A DNA stretch of 45,866 nt from NCBI RefSeq assembly GCF_012911005.2, contig NZ_WTVS01000048.1, positions 1 through 45,866 on the forward strand. Reading direction: 5' to 3'. The notes under the pieces were generated by a model, which was given only the letters and a program-made list of their open reading frames with translations, was not told where the DNA came from and ran no database searches. Source of the DNA: Aromatoleum toluolicum (lineage in GTDB: Bacteria > Pseudomonadota > Gammaproteobacteria > Burkholderiales > Rhodocyclaceae). A program made the translations under genes and the position numbers. Below are positions 1 through 11,218 of the stretch, piece by piece; position 1 is the first letter of the stretch; each line of letters starts with the position of its first letter.

Positions 1-55
1 ATCGAGGGGCTGTGCGGGGATTCTAGTGCAGTCCGCTCGATGAATCGCGGCGCGC

Positions 56-90
56 GTGGGGCGGGAGGCGCTTCAACGCATCCGCCCCAC
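56..90 (-). terminator. Candidate terminator hairpin after gdhA
   Basis: A 9-bp perfect inverted repeat (GTGGGGCGG at 56-64, CCGCCCCAC at 82-90) encloses a 17-nt loop that has its own small GCG/CGC stem. It lies just past the gdhA stop codon. There is no clear U-tract, so intrinsic termination is plausible but not certain. Confidence 0.45.
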
Positions 91-100
91 CCTTGCCGTA

Positions 101-1384
<1,284 letters not shown>

Positions 1385-1429
1385 GCTGTCTCCGGTGTTT
1401 ATGGTCTTTGGCGTGGGTGCTGCGGAAAA

Positions 1430-2158
1430 TCAGTGCTGCAGGATCTTCGCGAGGAACTGCTGCGCGCGCTCCGAGCGCGGGTTGGCGAAGAAGGCTTCCT
1501 TGCTGTCGTCCTCGACGATCTTGCCGTGGTCCATGAAGATCACGCGGTGCGCGACGCGCTTGGCGAAGCCCATCTCGTGCGTGACGCACATCATCGTCAT
1601 GCCCTCCTGTGCCAGCTCGGTCATCACGTCGAGCACCTCGTTGATCATCTCGGGGTCGAGCGCCGAGGTCGGCTCGTCGAACAGCATGCAGATCGGGTCC
1701 ATCGCGAGCGCGCGGGCGATCGCGACGCGCTGCTGCTGACCACCCGAGAGCTGGCCGGGGAACTTGTGCGCGTGCGCCTTGAGACCGACGCGGTCGAGGA
1801 AATACAGCCCCTTCTCCGCCGCCTCGTCCTTGTCGCGCTTCAGGACCTTGATCTGCGCGAGGCTCAGGTTGTCGCGGATCGTCATGTGCGGGAACAGCTC
1901 GAAGTGCTGGAACACCATGCCGACGTGGGCGCGCAGTTTCGAGAGATTGGTCTTGGGCGCACCGACCGAGGTGCCGTTCACGTGGATGTCGCCCTGCTGG
2001 AACGGCTCCAGCCCGTTCACGCACTTGATGAGGGTGGATTTGCCGGAGCCCGAGGGCCCGCACACGACCACCACCTCGCCCTTGTTCACGTGGGTGGAGC
2101 AGTCGGTGAGGACCTGGAAATTGCCGTAATGCTTGCTGACCTTGTCGATGGTGATCAT
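1430..2158 (-). CDS. gltL: Glutamate/aspartate ABC transporter ATP-binding protein
   Basis: A 242-aa ATPase of the polar amino acid ABC family. It has Walker A GPSGSGKS, the signature LSGGQQQRV, Walker [14 protein letters not shown] and the switch His in [10 protein letters not shown] chose the ATG at 2158 because homology begins at [12 protein letters not shown] and an AAAGG precedes it. The open frame continues upstream but overlaps gltK. It energises GltJK and follows gltK by 50 bp. The substrate is inferred from the ansB and gdhA neighbours. Confidence 0.93.
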   Translation of the reverse strand: MITIDKVSKHYGNFQVLTDCSTHVNKGEVVVVCGPSGSGKSTLIKCVNGLEPFQQGDIHVNGTSVGAPKTNLSKLRAHVGMVFQHFELFPHMTIRDNLSLAQIKVLKRDKDEAAEKGLYFLDRVGLKAHAHKFPGQLSGGQQQRVAIARALAMDPICMLFDEPTSALDPEMINEVLDVMTELAQEGMTMMCVTHEMGFAKRVAHRVIFMDHGKIVEDDSKEAFFANPRSERAQQFLAKILQH

Positions 2159-2208
2159 GACGATGCCTTTTCGCTGAGGTGTGTATCGGGAACGCAGACG
2201 CCGCGGGC

Positions 2209-2898
2209 TCAGGCGGTCTGCAGACGTTTCTGGTAGTGGCGCACGGCTTGCGAGGCGGCGAAGCACAGCACGAAGTAGACGGCGCCGGCGAAGAGCACCA
2301 GCTCCACGAGCCGCCCGTCGCGGTCGCCGACCTTGTAGGCCGCGCCGAAGAAGTCGGCGAGCGCCGACACATAGACCAGGGAGGTGTCCTGGAACAGGAT
2401 GATCGCCTGCGTCAGCAGCAGCGGCACCATGTTGCGGAAGGCCTGCGGCAGCACGACGTGCAGCATCGCCTGCGGGTAGCTCATGCCGAGCGCGTGGGCG
2501 GCGGCGAGCTGGCCCTTGGGCACGGACTGGATGCCGGCGCGGATGATCTCGGCGTAGTAGGCCGACTCGAACAGCGCGAAGCCGATCATCGCGGAGGCGA
2601 GGCGCACATCGGAACCCGGCGGCAGACCGAGGAAGCTCTCGAGGAACTTCGGCACGATCAGGAAGAACCACAACAGCACCATCACCAGCGGGATCGCGCG
2701 AAAGAGGTTCACGTAGGCCGCGGCGGCCCACGCCAGCGGCTTGATCGACGACAGCCGCGCCATCGCCAGCAGCGTGCCCCAGACGATGCCGGCAACGATC
2801 GCGAGCGCCGTGATCTCCAGCGACACCATCAGACCCTGGCCGAGGAAGCCCAGCGAGACCGGGATCGACGACCAGTCGAATTCGTAGGAACCGAACAT
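2209..2898 (-). CDS. gltK: Glutamate/aspartate ABC transporter permease
   Basis: A 229-aa inner-membrane permease of the HisM/GltK type, with about five hydrophobic helices. It shows the family EAA-loop pattern around residues 120-150 ([22 protein letters not shown]), which docks the ATPase. The start has a strong GGAGG ribosome site. Only one base separates it from the gltJ stop, so the two permeases are probably translationally coupled and form a heterodimer. The substrate is inferred from context. Confidence 0.91.
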   Translation of the reverse strand: MFGSYEFDWSSIPVSLGFLGQGLMVSLEITALAIVAGIVWGTLLAMARLSSIKPLAWAAAAYVNLFRAIPLVMVLLWFFLIVPKFLESFLGLPPGSDVRLASAMIGFALFESAYYAEIIRAGIQSVPKGQLAAAHALGMSYPQAMLHVVLPQAFRNMVPLLLTQAIILFQDTSLVYVSALADFFGAAYKVGDRDGRLVELVLFAGAVYFVLCFAASQAVRHYQKRLQTA

Positions 2899-2899
2899 T

Positions 2900-3637
2900 T
2901 CACTTGCCTCCGAGGTAACCGGGGACGCGCACGAGGACTTCCACCTTGCGCATCAGGAGCATGACGACGACGTTGATCATCAGGTAGGCCACCGTCACCG
3001 CGACGAAGGACTCGTAGGGCTGAGCGGTGTAATCGACCAGTTGGCGACCCTGTGCGGCGAGCTCGAGGAGCCCGATCGTCGAGCACACCGCCGAGTTCTT
3101 GAAGACGTTGAGGAATTCGGACGTGAGCGGCGGCACGACGAGGCGGAAGGCCATCGGCAGCATCACGTGGCGGTAGGTCTGCGGCAGCGTCAGGCCCAGC
3201 GCGAGGCCGGCGTTCTTCTGCCCGCGCGGCAGCGCGTTGATGCCCGAGCGCACCTGCTCGGCCACCCGGGCGCTGGTGAAGAAGCCCAGGCACACCATCG
3301 CCGCAACGAATTGTTGCGCGATCGGGTTCAGCGCCTTGAAGGCGTCGCCGGCCGCTGCAGGCAGCAGCTCCGGCAGCACGAAATACCAGAAGAAGAGCTG
3401 CACCAGCAGCGGGATGTTGCGGAACATCTCGACGTAGGCCGTCGCGACGCCCGAGAGCCCGCGATGCGGCACGGTGCGCAGCACGCCGACGACGGCACCC
3501 AGCAGCAGCGCGATCACCCACGCCGACAGCGACAGCAACAGCGTCGTCTGCAGACCGGCGATCATCCAGTCGAGGTAGGTGCCGTCATTGACGGCGCTGG
3601 GGAGCAGAAACACGCCCCAATTCCATTGGTATTCCAT
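2900..3637 (-). CDS. gltJ: Glutamate/aspartate ABC transporter permease
   Basis: A 245-aa inner-membrane permease, partner of GltK. The N-terminus ([11 protein letters not shown]) is typical of GltJ proteins. There are about five transmembrane segments and an EAA-type loop near residues 140-160 ([18 protein letters not shown]). It follows ansB after a 151-bp gap that contains two hairpins, so expression relative to gltI and ansB may be set by partial termination or RNA processing. Confidence 0.91.
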   Translation of the reverse strand: MEYQWNWGVFLLPSAVNDGTYLDWMIAGLQTTLLLSLSAWVIALLLGAVVGVLRTVPHRGLSGVATAYVEMFRNIPLLVQLFFWYFVLPELLPAAAGDAFKALNPIAQQFVAAMVCLGFFTSARVAEQVRSGINALPRGQKNAGLALGLTLPQTYRHVMLPMAFRLVVPPLTSEFLNVFKNSAVCSTIGLLELAAQGRQLVDYTAQPYESFVAVTVAYLMINVVVMLLMRKVEVLVRVPGYLGGK

Positions 3638-3673
3638 GCAAGACTCCAGAACGTCGGAGAAAAAGGCCCCTGC

Positions 3674-3770
3674 GGCTGCGCTGGACGCAGCCGTCCCCTG
3701 CCCCCGGCGCGCGTGGCGCCGGCGGTACGGGATGCTTCAGGGGCGGGAGCCCGGAACGCGGGTTCCGGGC
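3674..3770 (-). terminator. Two hairpins between ansB and gltJ
   Basis: Two inverted repeats lie between the ansB stop and the gltJ start. One is GCCCGGAAC/GTTCCGGGC (3749-3757 and 3762-3770). The other is GGCTGCG/CGCAGCC (3674-3680 and 3686-3692). No U-tract follows either. They could be an attenuator or mRNA-stabilising stems inside the operon. Confidence 0.4.
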
Positions 3771-3788
3771 GTTCGGCTCAGGCCGGGT

Positions 3789-4898
<1,110 letters not shown>

Positions 4899-4944
4899 TC
4901 ATGGGGCCTGTTGTATTTTTGAGCTGGGGTCGGGGTCGGTGCGA

Positions 4945-5850
4945 TCACTCGAAGGGACGGTCGTTCGGCTCCTTGAAGAGCTTCTTCATCGCATCCGAGA
5001 TCGGAAAGCCGAGGTTGATGTTCTTGGGCGGAATCGACGCGAGGAACCACTTGCTGTAGATCGCCTCGGCCTCGCCGGAGGTCATCGTCTTCGCGATCGC
5101 GGCATCGACCACCTTCTTGAAGGCCGGATCGTCCTTGGCCATCATGCAGCCGTAGGCTTCATACGATTGCGGCGTACCGGTGATGGTCCAGTCGGCCGGG
5201 CGCTTGGCCTTCGCGAGTTCGCCGTAGAGCAGCGCGTCGTCCATCATGAAGGCGACCGCGCGGCCGGTCTCCAGCGTCAGGAAGGACTCGCCGTGGTCCT
5301 TGGCGCTGATGATGTTCATGCCGAGCTTCTTCTCCTCGTTCATCCTGCGCAGCAGGCGCTCCGAGGTCGTGCCGGCGGTCGTCACGACGTTCTTGCCCGC
5401 GAGCTGCTCGAAGTCCTGTACGCCCGATTCCTTCTTGGTCATCAGGCGCGTGCCGACGATGAAGATCGTGTTCGAGAAGGCGACCTGCTTCGCGCGCTCG
5501 CTGTTGTTCGTCGTCGAGCCGCACTCGATCGACACGGTGCCGTTCTGCACCAGTGGAATGCGGTTCTGCGAGGTCACCGGCATCATGCGCACCTGCAGAC
5601 TCGGCATCTTCAGCTCGGCTTTGATCGCCTCGACGACCTTCAGCATCATTTCCTGCGAATAGCCGACCACCTGCTGGTTCTGGTCGTAGTAGGAAAAGGG
5701 GATCGAGGATTCGCGGTGGCCGAGCGTGATCGTCCCCGTCTCCTTGATCTTCTGCAGCGTGTTGGCCTGCGCGACGGCGGGCACGAGGGCGACGGCGCCG
5801 GTGATCAGGGCGGCGAGGGTGGCATTCAGGGGCTTGCGCAGCAGCATCAT
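4945..5850 (-). CDS. gltI: Glutamate/aspartate ABC transporter substrate-binding protein
   Basis: A 301-aa periplasmic binding protein of the SBP_bac_3 family. The N-terminal signal peptide ends near AQA-NTLQK. It is followed by the family opening GTITLGHRESSIPFSYYD and the late motif YSKWFLASIPPKNINL. The start at 5850 (ATG ATG) directly follows AAAGGAG; the longer open frame upstream lacks support. It is the first gene of the operon and is preceded by a sigma-54 promoter and AauR-type sites. It delivers glutamate and aspartate to GltJKL. Confidence 0.92.
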   Translation of the reverse strand: MMLLRKPLNATLAALITGAVALVPAVAQANTLQKIKETGTITLGHRESSIPFSYYDQNQQVVGYSQEMMLKVVEAIKAELKMPSLQVRMMPVTSQNRIPLVQNGTVSIECGSTTNNSERAKQVAFSNTIFIVGTRLMTKKESGVQDFEQLAGKNVVTTAGTTSERLLRRMNEEKKLGMNIISAKDHGESFLTLETGRAVAFMMDDALLYGELAKAKRPADWTITGTPQSYEAYGCMMAKDDPAFKKVVDAAIAKTMTSGEAEAIYSKWFLASIPPKNINLGFPISDAMKKLFKEPNDRPFE

Positions 5851-5897
5851 GTCTCCTTTGGTATGACGGGATAAGTAATCCCGATGGCCATATCCAT

Positions 5898-5913
5898 TGC
5901 AGATGCCGTGCCA
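5898..5913 (-). promoter_or_regulatory. Sigma-54 (-24/-12) promoter of the gltI operon
   Basis: Read on the minus strand the element is TGGCACGGCATCTGCA. It matches TGGCACG-N4-TTGCA with one change, and the GG and GC doublets have the invariant spacing. It lies about 48 bp before the gltI ATG. It implies RpoN and an enhancer-binding protein. The activator gene is not next to the operon. Confidence 0.75.
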
Positions 5914-5988
5914 GCTTTTTTGCTGCGCCGCGCAAGACGTGCAGCCCTTGAAATCCGCGAAGTGCCGGTAGCCGCGTTGTGCGGGGTC

Positions 5989-6036
5989 GTTCGGAAATCC
6001 GAACCAGGCTCCTTCGGAGCGTTCGGATTTCCGAAC
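5989..6036. promoter_or_regulatory. Two AauR-type activator sites upstream of gltI
   Basis: Two copies of GTTCGGAAATCCGAAC, the second on the opposite strand, lie at 5989-6004 and 6021-6036. Their starts are 32 bp apart, about three helical turns. Each contains TTCGG-N4-CCGAA, which I recall as the AauR consensus for acidic amino acid genes in pseudomonads. They sit 76-138 bp upstream of the sigma-54 promoter, as expected for enhancer sites. A weaker third match (TTCGG-N4-CCGGG) is at 6115-6128. The pair can also form a long hairpin. The rest of 5851-6173 holds no gene that I can support. Confidence 0.7.
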
Positions 6037-6173
6037 GCCCACCCCCTCTGCACGACACCTCGACTACGCGGCCGAGGGACGAGCCCCCTCATGACGACCA
6101 GGAGCTTCGTGCGGTTCGGAATCCCGGGCACCGTCCGTCAGTAAGGGAAGGCGAATTCGACGGATCGGCTCCC

Positions 6174-6815
6174 CTACCACAACGGTTTGCTCACATTCTC
6201 CGAAAAGGCCGAGAACATGAGGTTGAAGCTGATGCTCACGCGCTCCTGTGCGCCTTGGTTCGCATCCACGGAGTGCTGCAGGTAGGACGGGAACATCAGC
6301 AGGGTGCCGCTACGTACATTCACCACGACCTGGTCGGTGTTCTCGGCGGTGAGTTCCACGACCGGCGGCCGGATGATGGCCGCTTGAGGCCTGGGGTCGT
6401 GGAAGTTGATGCAGTCCGCGTCGGGTGGAACGCGGACATAATAGACGCCGCTCAGGAAGTTGTTCGGGTGCGAGTGCATGCGATGCGCGGCGCCCGGTGC
6501 CAGGACGTTGGCCCAGCAGCCGGTAATCTCGACGGCGTCGTAGCCCAGCCGCAGGAAGCGCGTCACACTCTTCGCCAGGCCATCGACGCACGCGACCAAC
6601 TCGGCAAACTCCGGCCGTCGATGCAGCATCTGCTCGGACTGCCAGCCCTGGCCGGGTGCGAGCGGCGCCGCGGTGCGACGCATCTCGTCCAGCGCGGCGA
6701 GAAGCGTCCCGTCCATCGCGGCGTGAAGCTCCGGCTTCAGCTGGACCTTCCACACCAGGGTCGGGAACATCGCAATGACGTCCGACGCGCTCCAGCGGTT
6801 GATCTCTCGGGCCAT
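6174..6815 (-). CDS. 2OG-Fe(II) oxygenase-like protein (TIGR02466 type)
   Basis: A 213-aa soluble protein resembling the uncharacterised 2OG-Fe(II) oxygenase family TIGR02466. The candidate iron site is His114/His116 in the MHSHPNN stretch, a distal His181 in YLQHS, and Arg192 as a possible 2-oxoglutarate contact. FLSGVYYVRVP at about 120-130 is the family core strand. The start lacks a strong ribosome site. It lies 135 bp after the allantoinase gene on the same strand, so it may be a distal operon member or separately expressed. The substrate is unknown. Confidence 0.7.
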   Translation of the reverse strand: MAREINRWSASDVIAMFPTLVWKVQLKPELHAAMDGTLLAALDEMRRTAAPLAPGQGWQSEQMLHRRPEFAELVACVDGLAKSVTRFLRLGYDAVEITGCWANVLAPGAAHRMHSHPNNFLSGVYYVRVPPDADCINFHDPRPQAAIIRPPVVELTAENTDQVVVNVRSGTLLMFPSYLQHSVDANQGAQERVSISFNLMFSAFSENVSKPLW

Positions 6816-6950
6816 GACTGGACTTCACCGATTCGCCACCGCTCATCGGCGGCGACACATTGATGTGAAGGCATCGAGGAGCCGAAGTTCCCCGTCCGAT
6901 CACGTGCCGGGGGGCCGTCGCGGGCCGCCCTCACGCGACGACGCACGTGC

Positions 6951-7886
6951 TCACCGCGCCGGGCTGCAGGGGTGGTGCTCCCGCCAATGCCGCGCGATGT
7001 CGACACGCCGGCATACCCACACGCGGTCGTGCTTCTCGATGTGGTCGAGGAAGCGCTGCAGCGCGCGGAAGCGCCCCGGGCGGCCGAGCAGGCGGCAGTG
7101 CATGCCGATCGACATCATCGCAGGTCGTTCGTCGCCTTCCGCGTACATCACGTCGAACGCGTCGCGCAGGTATTCGAAGAACTCGTCGCCATGCGAGAAG
7201 CCCTGCGGCAGCGCGAAGCGCATGTCGTTGGTGTCGAGCGTATAGGGCACGATCAGCTGGGGCACGGTCTCGCCGTCGGACTTCCGCACCTCCATCCAGA
7301 ACGGCAGGTCGTCGCCGTAGTAGTCGGAGTCGTACAGGAAGCCGCCGTAGTCGGCGACGAGGCGGTGCGTGTTGGGGGAGTCGCGGCCGGTGTACCAGCC
7401 GAGCGCGCGTTCGCCGGTGAGGCGCTCGATGATCTCCATGCCGATGCGCATGTGCTCGCGCTCGGTCGCCTCGTCGACGTTCTGGTAGTGGATCCAGCGC
7501 CAGCCGTGGCAGGCGATCTCGTGGCCGAGTTCGCGGAAGGCGGCGGTGAGTTCGGGGTGACGCTCGAGCGCCATCGATACGCCGAAGACCGTCAGCGGCA
7601 GGCCGCGGCGCTCGAATTCGCGCAGGAAGCGCCACACACCGACGCGCGAACCGTATTCGTAGATGCCCTCCATCGAGAGATGACGGTCCGGAATCGCGGG
7701 CGGATTGAAGAGTTCGGACAGGAACTGCTCGCTCCCCGGGTCGCCGTGCAGCACGCAGTTCTCGCCACCCTCCTCGTAGTTCAGCACGAACTGCACGGCG
7801 ACGCGCGCGCGGCCGGGCCAGTTCGCGTACGGGGGCTTGCGGCCGTAGCCGACGAGGTCGCGGGGGTAATTCGAATCCATCTTCAT
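6951..7886 (-). CDS. puuE: Allantoinase, PuuE/HpxB type
   Basis: A 311-aa member of the polysaccharide-deacetylase fold that opens allantoin to allantoate, unlike the amidohydrolase-type AllB. It has the N-terminal YPRDLVGYGRKPPYANWPG, the LNYEEGGE strand and HEIACHGWRW near residues 145-155, all typical of PuuE. I chose the ATG at 7886 (MKMDSNYP), just after an AGGTGA ribosome site and 14 bp after the preceding transporter stop. It is the last clear member of the hpxS-hpxA-transporter transcript. Klebsiella calls the equivalent gene hpxB. Confidence 0.9.
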   Translation of the reverse strand: MKMDSNYPRDLVGYGRKPPYANWPGRARVAVQFVLNYEEGGENCVLHGDPGSEQFLSELFNPPAIPDRHLSMEGIYEYGSRVGVWRFLREFERRGLPLTVFGVSMALERHPELTAAFRELGHEIACHGWRWIHYQNVDEATEREHMRIGMEIIERLTGERALGWYTGRDSPNTHRLVADYGGFLYDSDYYGDDLPFWMEVRKSDGETVPQLIVPYTLDTNDMRFALPQGFSHGDEFFEYLRDAFDVMYAEGDERPAMMSIGMHCRLLGRPGRFRALQRFLDHIEKHDRVWVCRRVDIARHWREHHPCSPAR

Positions 7887-7900
7887 AACGTTCACCTGGC

Positions 7901-9289
7901 TCAGTTGTGGCGGAAGCGCTTGCACGCATCCCAGTTGTTCATCAGCAGCCAATACGTCAGACCGGCGGGGGGCAGGCTCGCGTACCAGGACACCGCGGGG
8001 AAGCTCAACGCGGTGATCGCCCCGACCGCCGTCGCGACGATGCCCGCCCAGTTCAAGCCGCGGTAGGGCCCGTCGGCGTCGTAGTAGTGCTGCAGGTTCA
8101 GCGTGCGACGGCGCAGGATGTAGTAATCGACCACCAGGATCGCGAAGATCGGGCCGAGGAAGGCCGAGTAGGTCTGCACGAAGATCTGCAGGCCTTCGGC
8201 CGATTCGTCCTTGACCAGCACCCACGGGAAAGTCGCGAAGGCGAGCAGGCCGACGAGCACCGCGGACTTGCGGAATGACAGCTTGAACACGTCCATCAGC
8301 ACGTAGGCCGGCGGCACGACGTTGTTGAGCACGTTGGTCGTGACCTGCGCGAAGGCGATGAAGAGCAGCGTGACGACCAGCAGCGGTTTGTTGTCGACGG
8401 CGCTCGAGAACACCTTGATCGGGTCTGCGGTGCCGGTTGCACCGGAGACCATCAGGCCGATCAGGCCCATGAACAGGGTCGCCGGCAGGATGCTCATCGA
8501 GTAGATCGTGGTCAGCACGGCGGGCTTCACGTCCTTGTGCAGCTCACGTGAGTAGTCACTGACGTTGAGCATCATCGTGCTGTAGATGCCCAGGAAGAGC
8601 ATCGTCGCGCCCCAGAACGGCATGCCCCAGGAGCCCTCGATGCCAGTGATCTTCGCGTCGATCTGGCCGCCGAACTTGGTGATCACCGCATAGAACATAT
8701 ACACCAGCGCGAACAGGATGAAGCCGCTGCCGATGTTCTCCAGCCACTTGATGCCGTGGAAGCCGTAGATCGACAGCGCGATCTGCAGGAATTGGAAGGC
8801 GACGAAGCACACGACGAGATTGTCGAAACCGAACATCGTCGCCGACACCGCATTCAACGCCCCGGCGCCGATCCAGCTCTGGAAGCCGAACCACACCACT
8901 GCGGGCACGGCGCGAACGAGCCCCGGAAAGCGCGTGCCGGCGAAGCCGAAGGCGCTCCTTGCCTGCACCATGAAGGGAATGCCGTACTTGTGGCCGGCAT
9001 CGCCGTTGATCGCGAGTGCGATGCCGATGACGAAGCAGCCGATCGCAATCGCGGCCGCCGCCTGCAGCATGTTGAGCTGGCCGACGAGGCTCGAGCCCAT
9101 CGCGAAGGTGCCGATCGACACGCAGCCGCCCAACCATGCCATCAGGTAGGACCAGCGGTCCATGATTCGGACCTGCTGCGGCGCGAGCGACTCGTCGCCG
9201 GCCGGTTTGTATTCCCCTGCGCCCGCATCCGCCGACGCAACACCGGCGCCCAGGCCGGGCGCGGCGATCTTCTGTTCTGCAACCGCCAT
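7901..9289 (-). CDS. NCS1 family permease, probable allantoin/nucleobase importer
   Basis: A 462-aa inner-membrane protein with about 12 transmembrane helices, in the cytosine/purine/uracil/allantoin (NCS1) symporter family. The N-terminal LAPQQVRIMDRWSYLMAWLGGCVSIGTF and the NVSDYSR segment in the middle are characteristic. It sits between hpxA and the allantoinase gene with short gaps, so allantoin or a related ureide or hydantoin is the likely substrate. A second, more distant NCS1 gene lies at 11219, suggesting different substrates or affinities. Confidence 0.87.
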   Translation of the reverse strand: MAVAEQKIAAPGLGAGVASADAGAGEYKPAGDESLAPQQVRIMDRWSYLMAWLGGCVSIGTFAMGSSLVGQLNMLQAAAAIAIGCFVIGIALAINGDAGHKYGIPFMVQARSAFGFAGTRFPGLVRAVPAVVWFGFQSWIGAGALNAVSATMFGFDNLVVCFVAFQFLQIALSIYGFHGIKWLENIGSGFILFALVYMFYAVITKFGGQIDAKITGIEGSWGMPFWGATMLFLGIYSTMMLNVSDYSRELHKDVKPAVLTTIYSMSILPATLFMGLIGLMVSGATGTADPIKVFSSAVDNKPLLVVTLLFIAFAQVTTNVLNNVVPPAYVLMDVFKLSFRKSAVLVGLLAFATFPWVLVKDESAEGLQIFVQTYSAFLGPIFAILVVDYYILRRRTLNLQHYYDADGPYRGLNWAGIVATAVGAITALSFPAVSWYASLPPAGLTYWLLMNNWDACKRFRHN

Positions 9290-9355
9290 TTTCTGTCTCC
9301 TTCGATGCGGCCCGGACGCCTCGTCACGGGCGTCTCGGCGTGCCTTGGGAATGCC

Positions 9356-10087
9356 TCACGAACTCAGATGTTCGAATCTCCCGGTGAAACGCTTGGGCGG
9401 CGGGAAGGCGAGGTCGCCGTGCTTGCTGGTGCCGAGCTTGAGGCTCGCGAGCGTCTCGGCGAGCTTCACCGCAGCGGTCACGCCTTCGACGATGGGCAGG
9501 CCGACCGCGTCGCGGATCTCGTCCGCGAGGTCCGCCATGCCGCCGCAGCCCAGCACGATCGCGCCGATGTTGTCCTCAGCCTTCGCGCGAAGGCATTCCT
9601 CGACGATGCGGTTCAAGGCGCACGCGCCGTCGTCCTCGAGATCCAGCACCGGGATCTCGGCTGCGCGCACGCGGCGGCAGTGGTGAGCGAAGCCGTAGGA
9701 CTGCAGCAGGTGCTCGGCGATGATGCCGGTGCGCGAGAGCGTCGTGACGATGGAGAAGCGCGTGCTGATCATGGTCGCCAGATGGAAGGCGGCCTCCGCG
9801 ATGCCCAGCACCGGCGCGCGGGTGAGCTCGCGCGCGGCAAGCAGGCCCGGGTCGCCGAAACAGGCGATCACGTACGCGTCCGTCCCCTCCTTCTCGCCCT
9901 TGCGCACTTCGTCGGCGACGCCGACCGCGCTGATGGCCTCGTCGAAATGGCTCTCGATCGAGACCGGCCCGCTGTCCGGGTTGCTCGCGACGATGCGCGT
10001 GCCGGGGGCGGCGACGCGCTGCGCCGAAGCACCGATCTTCTCGGTCATGCTGCGGGTGGTGTTGGGGTTGATGACGCGTATCAGCAT
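9356..10087 (-). CDS. hpxA: Allantoin racemase (Asp/Glu/hydantoin racemase family)
   Basis: A 243-aa cytoplasmic enzyme of the Asp/Glu/hydantoin racemase superfamily. It opens with IRVINPNTTRSMT and has the two catalytic-type cysteines Cys76 (IACFGDPG) and Cys181 (LGCGGMADL). In allantoin clusters this family interconverts (R)- and (S)-allantoin. It lies 35 bp after hpxS and upstream of the transporter and allantoinase genes, echoing the hpxSAB order of Klebsiella. A general hydantoin racemase is possible from sequence alone, but the neighbours favour allantoin. Confidence 0.87.
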   Translation of the reverse strand: MLIRVINPNTTRSMTEKIGASAQRVAAPGTRIVASNPDSGPVSIESHFDEAISAVGVADEVRKGEKEGTDAYVIACFGDPGLLAARELTRAPVLGIAEAAFHLATMISTRFSIVTTLSRTGIIAEHLLQSYGFAHHCRRVRAAEIPVLDLEDDGACALNRIVEECLRAKAEDNIGAIVLGCGGMADLADEIRDAVGLPIVEGVTAAVKLAETLASLKLGTSKHGDLAFPPPKRFTGRFEHLSS

Positions 10088-10122
10088 TGCTGTCTCCTGG
10101 TTTGTAATAAGGGAGAACGTCC

Positions 10123-10875
10123 TCAGCGCAGCTTGGGGCGGCGCTGGGCGACCTCCTCGAGAATCTTCTTCAGGTCCGCGGGCTCGGGTTCTTCCTCGAC
10201 CAGCACGACGCTGCGTTCGACGTCGCGCAGATGGCGGTCCATCCAGCGCGTTGCGGCTTCGACATCGCCCGCCGCAATGATCTCGATCACGTCGTCGTGC
10301 TCGGAATGGCGGCAGCTCGCCGTCTGCGGCGAGCCATAGGTGGCGATCACGAGCGAAGAGCGCGACACGAGCTGGGTCAGAAAGTCGGTCAGCGTCTCGT
10401 TGCCCGAGAGCCGCATCAGTTCGACGTGGAATGCGCCCGAGAGAAAGATCGATTCGCGCCAGTCACCGCGATCCTGAGCCGCATGCTCGCGACGCACCAG
10501 GTCGCGCAGGGCTTCGAGCGCCGGCGATGTCGCCTTTGCGACGACCTGCGGAATCGCGCCGCATTCGATGATGCGGCGCGCGGAAAAAATGTCGCGCGCC
10601 TCGCCGACCGAAGGCTGCGCCACCGAGGCGCCGCGGTTCAGCCGCACGTCCACCAGACGCTCGTGCGCGAGGCGCTGCAACACCTTGCGGATGCTGGTGC
10701 GGCTCACGCCATAGGTTTCGGCAAGCGTGTCCTCGGGCAGCTTGGTTCCGGGCGCGAGGTGGTTCTCGACGATCGCGACGAACAAGTTGCGGTAGATCAC
10801 CTCGTCACGACCGTTGCCGCCGAGTCCATCGTCGGCGCGTCCGGCTCCGAGTTCGGCTGATGCACGTTTTCCCAT
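10123..10875 (-). CDS. hpxS: GntR/FadR-family regulator of the allantoin genes
   Basis: A 250-aa regulator with an N-terminal winged helix (TLAETYGVSRTSIRKVLQRLAHERLV) and a C-terminal all-helical FCD ligand domain (AFHVELMRLSGN). I chose the ATG at 10875 because GGAG lies 7 nt upstream; an ATG at 10885-10887 in the same frame is a weaker alternative. It is first in the minus-strand allantoin operon and divergent from the NCS1-alc-allA operon. TGGATACA-like sites in both divergent promoters are candidate operators. Its ligand is probably a pathway intermediate. Confidence 0.86.
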   Translation of the reverse strand: MGKRASAELGAGRADDGLGGNGRDEVIYRNLFVAIVENHLAPGTKLPEDTLAETYGVSRTSIRKVLQRLAHERLVDVRLNRGASVAQPSVGEARDIFSARRIIECGAIPQVVAKATSPALEALRDLVRREHAAQDRGDWRESIFLSGAFHVELMRLSGNETLTDFLTQLVSRSSLVIATYGSPQTASCRHSEHDDVIEIIAAGDVEAATRWMDRHLRDVERSVVLVEEEPEPADLKKILEEVAQRRPKLR

Positions 10876-10923
10876 CGTTGTCTCCATGTGCGGGCAGGAC
10901 GCGTCCGGCCCGTCGTTAAAACC

Positions 10924-10968
10924 AGTCTAGAATCACATTGGACACAATTCAATATATTTTTGTATCCA
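10924..10968 (-). promoter_or_regulatory. Candidate hpxS promoter with TGGATACA-type operator
   Basis: On the minus strand, TTGAAT (10947-10952) and TAGACT (10924-10929) are spaced by 17 bp, a moderate sigma-70 match. An inverted pair TGGACACA (10939-10946) and TGTATCCA (10961-10968) overlaps it, so binding there would block transcription. The stretch is AT-rich compared with the rest of the window. Confidence 0.5.
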
Positions 10969-11064
10969 TATAGACATCCCAACCCACTCCATCGCGCCCA
11001 AGCTTGTTACACCTGCAAAACACCAATAACGACGCGGAACTTTGCGCGAGGTCAAAAAAACTTC

Positions 11065-11108
11065 TTGACTTCATTTATTGGATACACTTTTATAACGTTA
11101 CGGATACA
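11065..11108 (+). promoter_or_regulatory. Candidate promoter and operator of the NCS1-alc-allA operon
   Basis: TTGACT at 11065-11070 is a good -35. The -10 is TTTTAT (17-bp spacing) or TATAAC at 11091-11096 (20 bp). TGGATACA lies between the two boxes (11079-11086) and CGGATACA follows (11101-11108). The same motif occurs in the opposing hpxS promoter, so one regulator may control both. I see no gene elsewhere in 10876-11218. Confidence 0.5.
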
Positions 11109-11218
11109 GTTTATGAGCGCATAAGAGAAATTATACGTTCCGGGCTCGACCACTGTAGGACCGCACAATCCACAAAGGTAGCCGTCGCGGCATCGGTCGC
11201 GGCCATGAGGAGACAAGC

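Noticed and set aside
5989-6036. Long inverted repeat read as a terminator
   Set aside because: It could fold, but each arm is itself a TTCGG-N4-CCGAA dyad at enhancer distance from a sigma-54 promoter. Regulatory sites explain it better.
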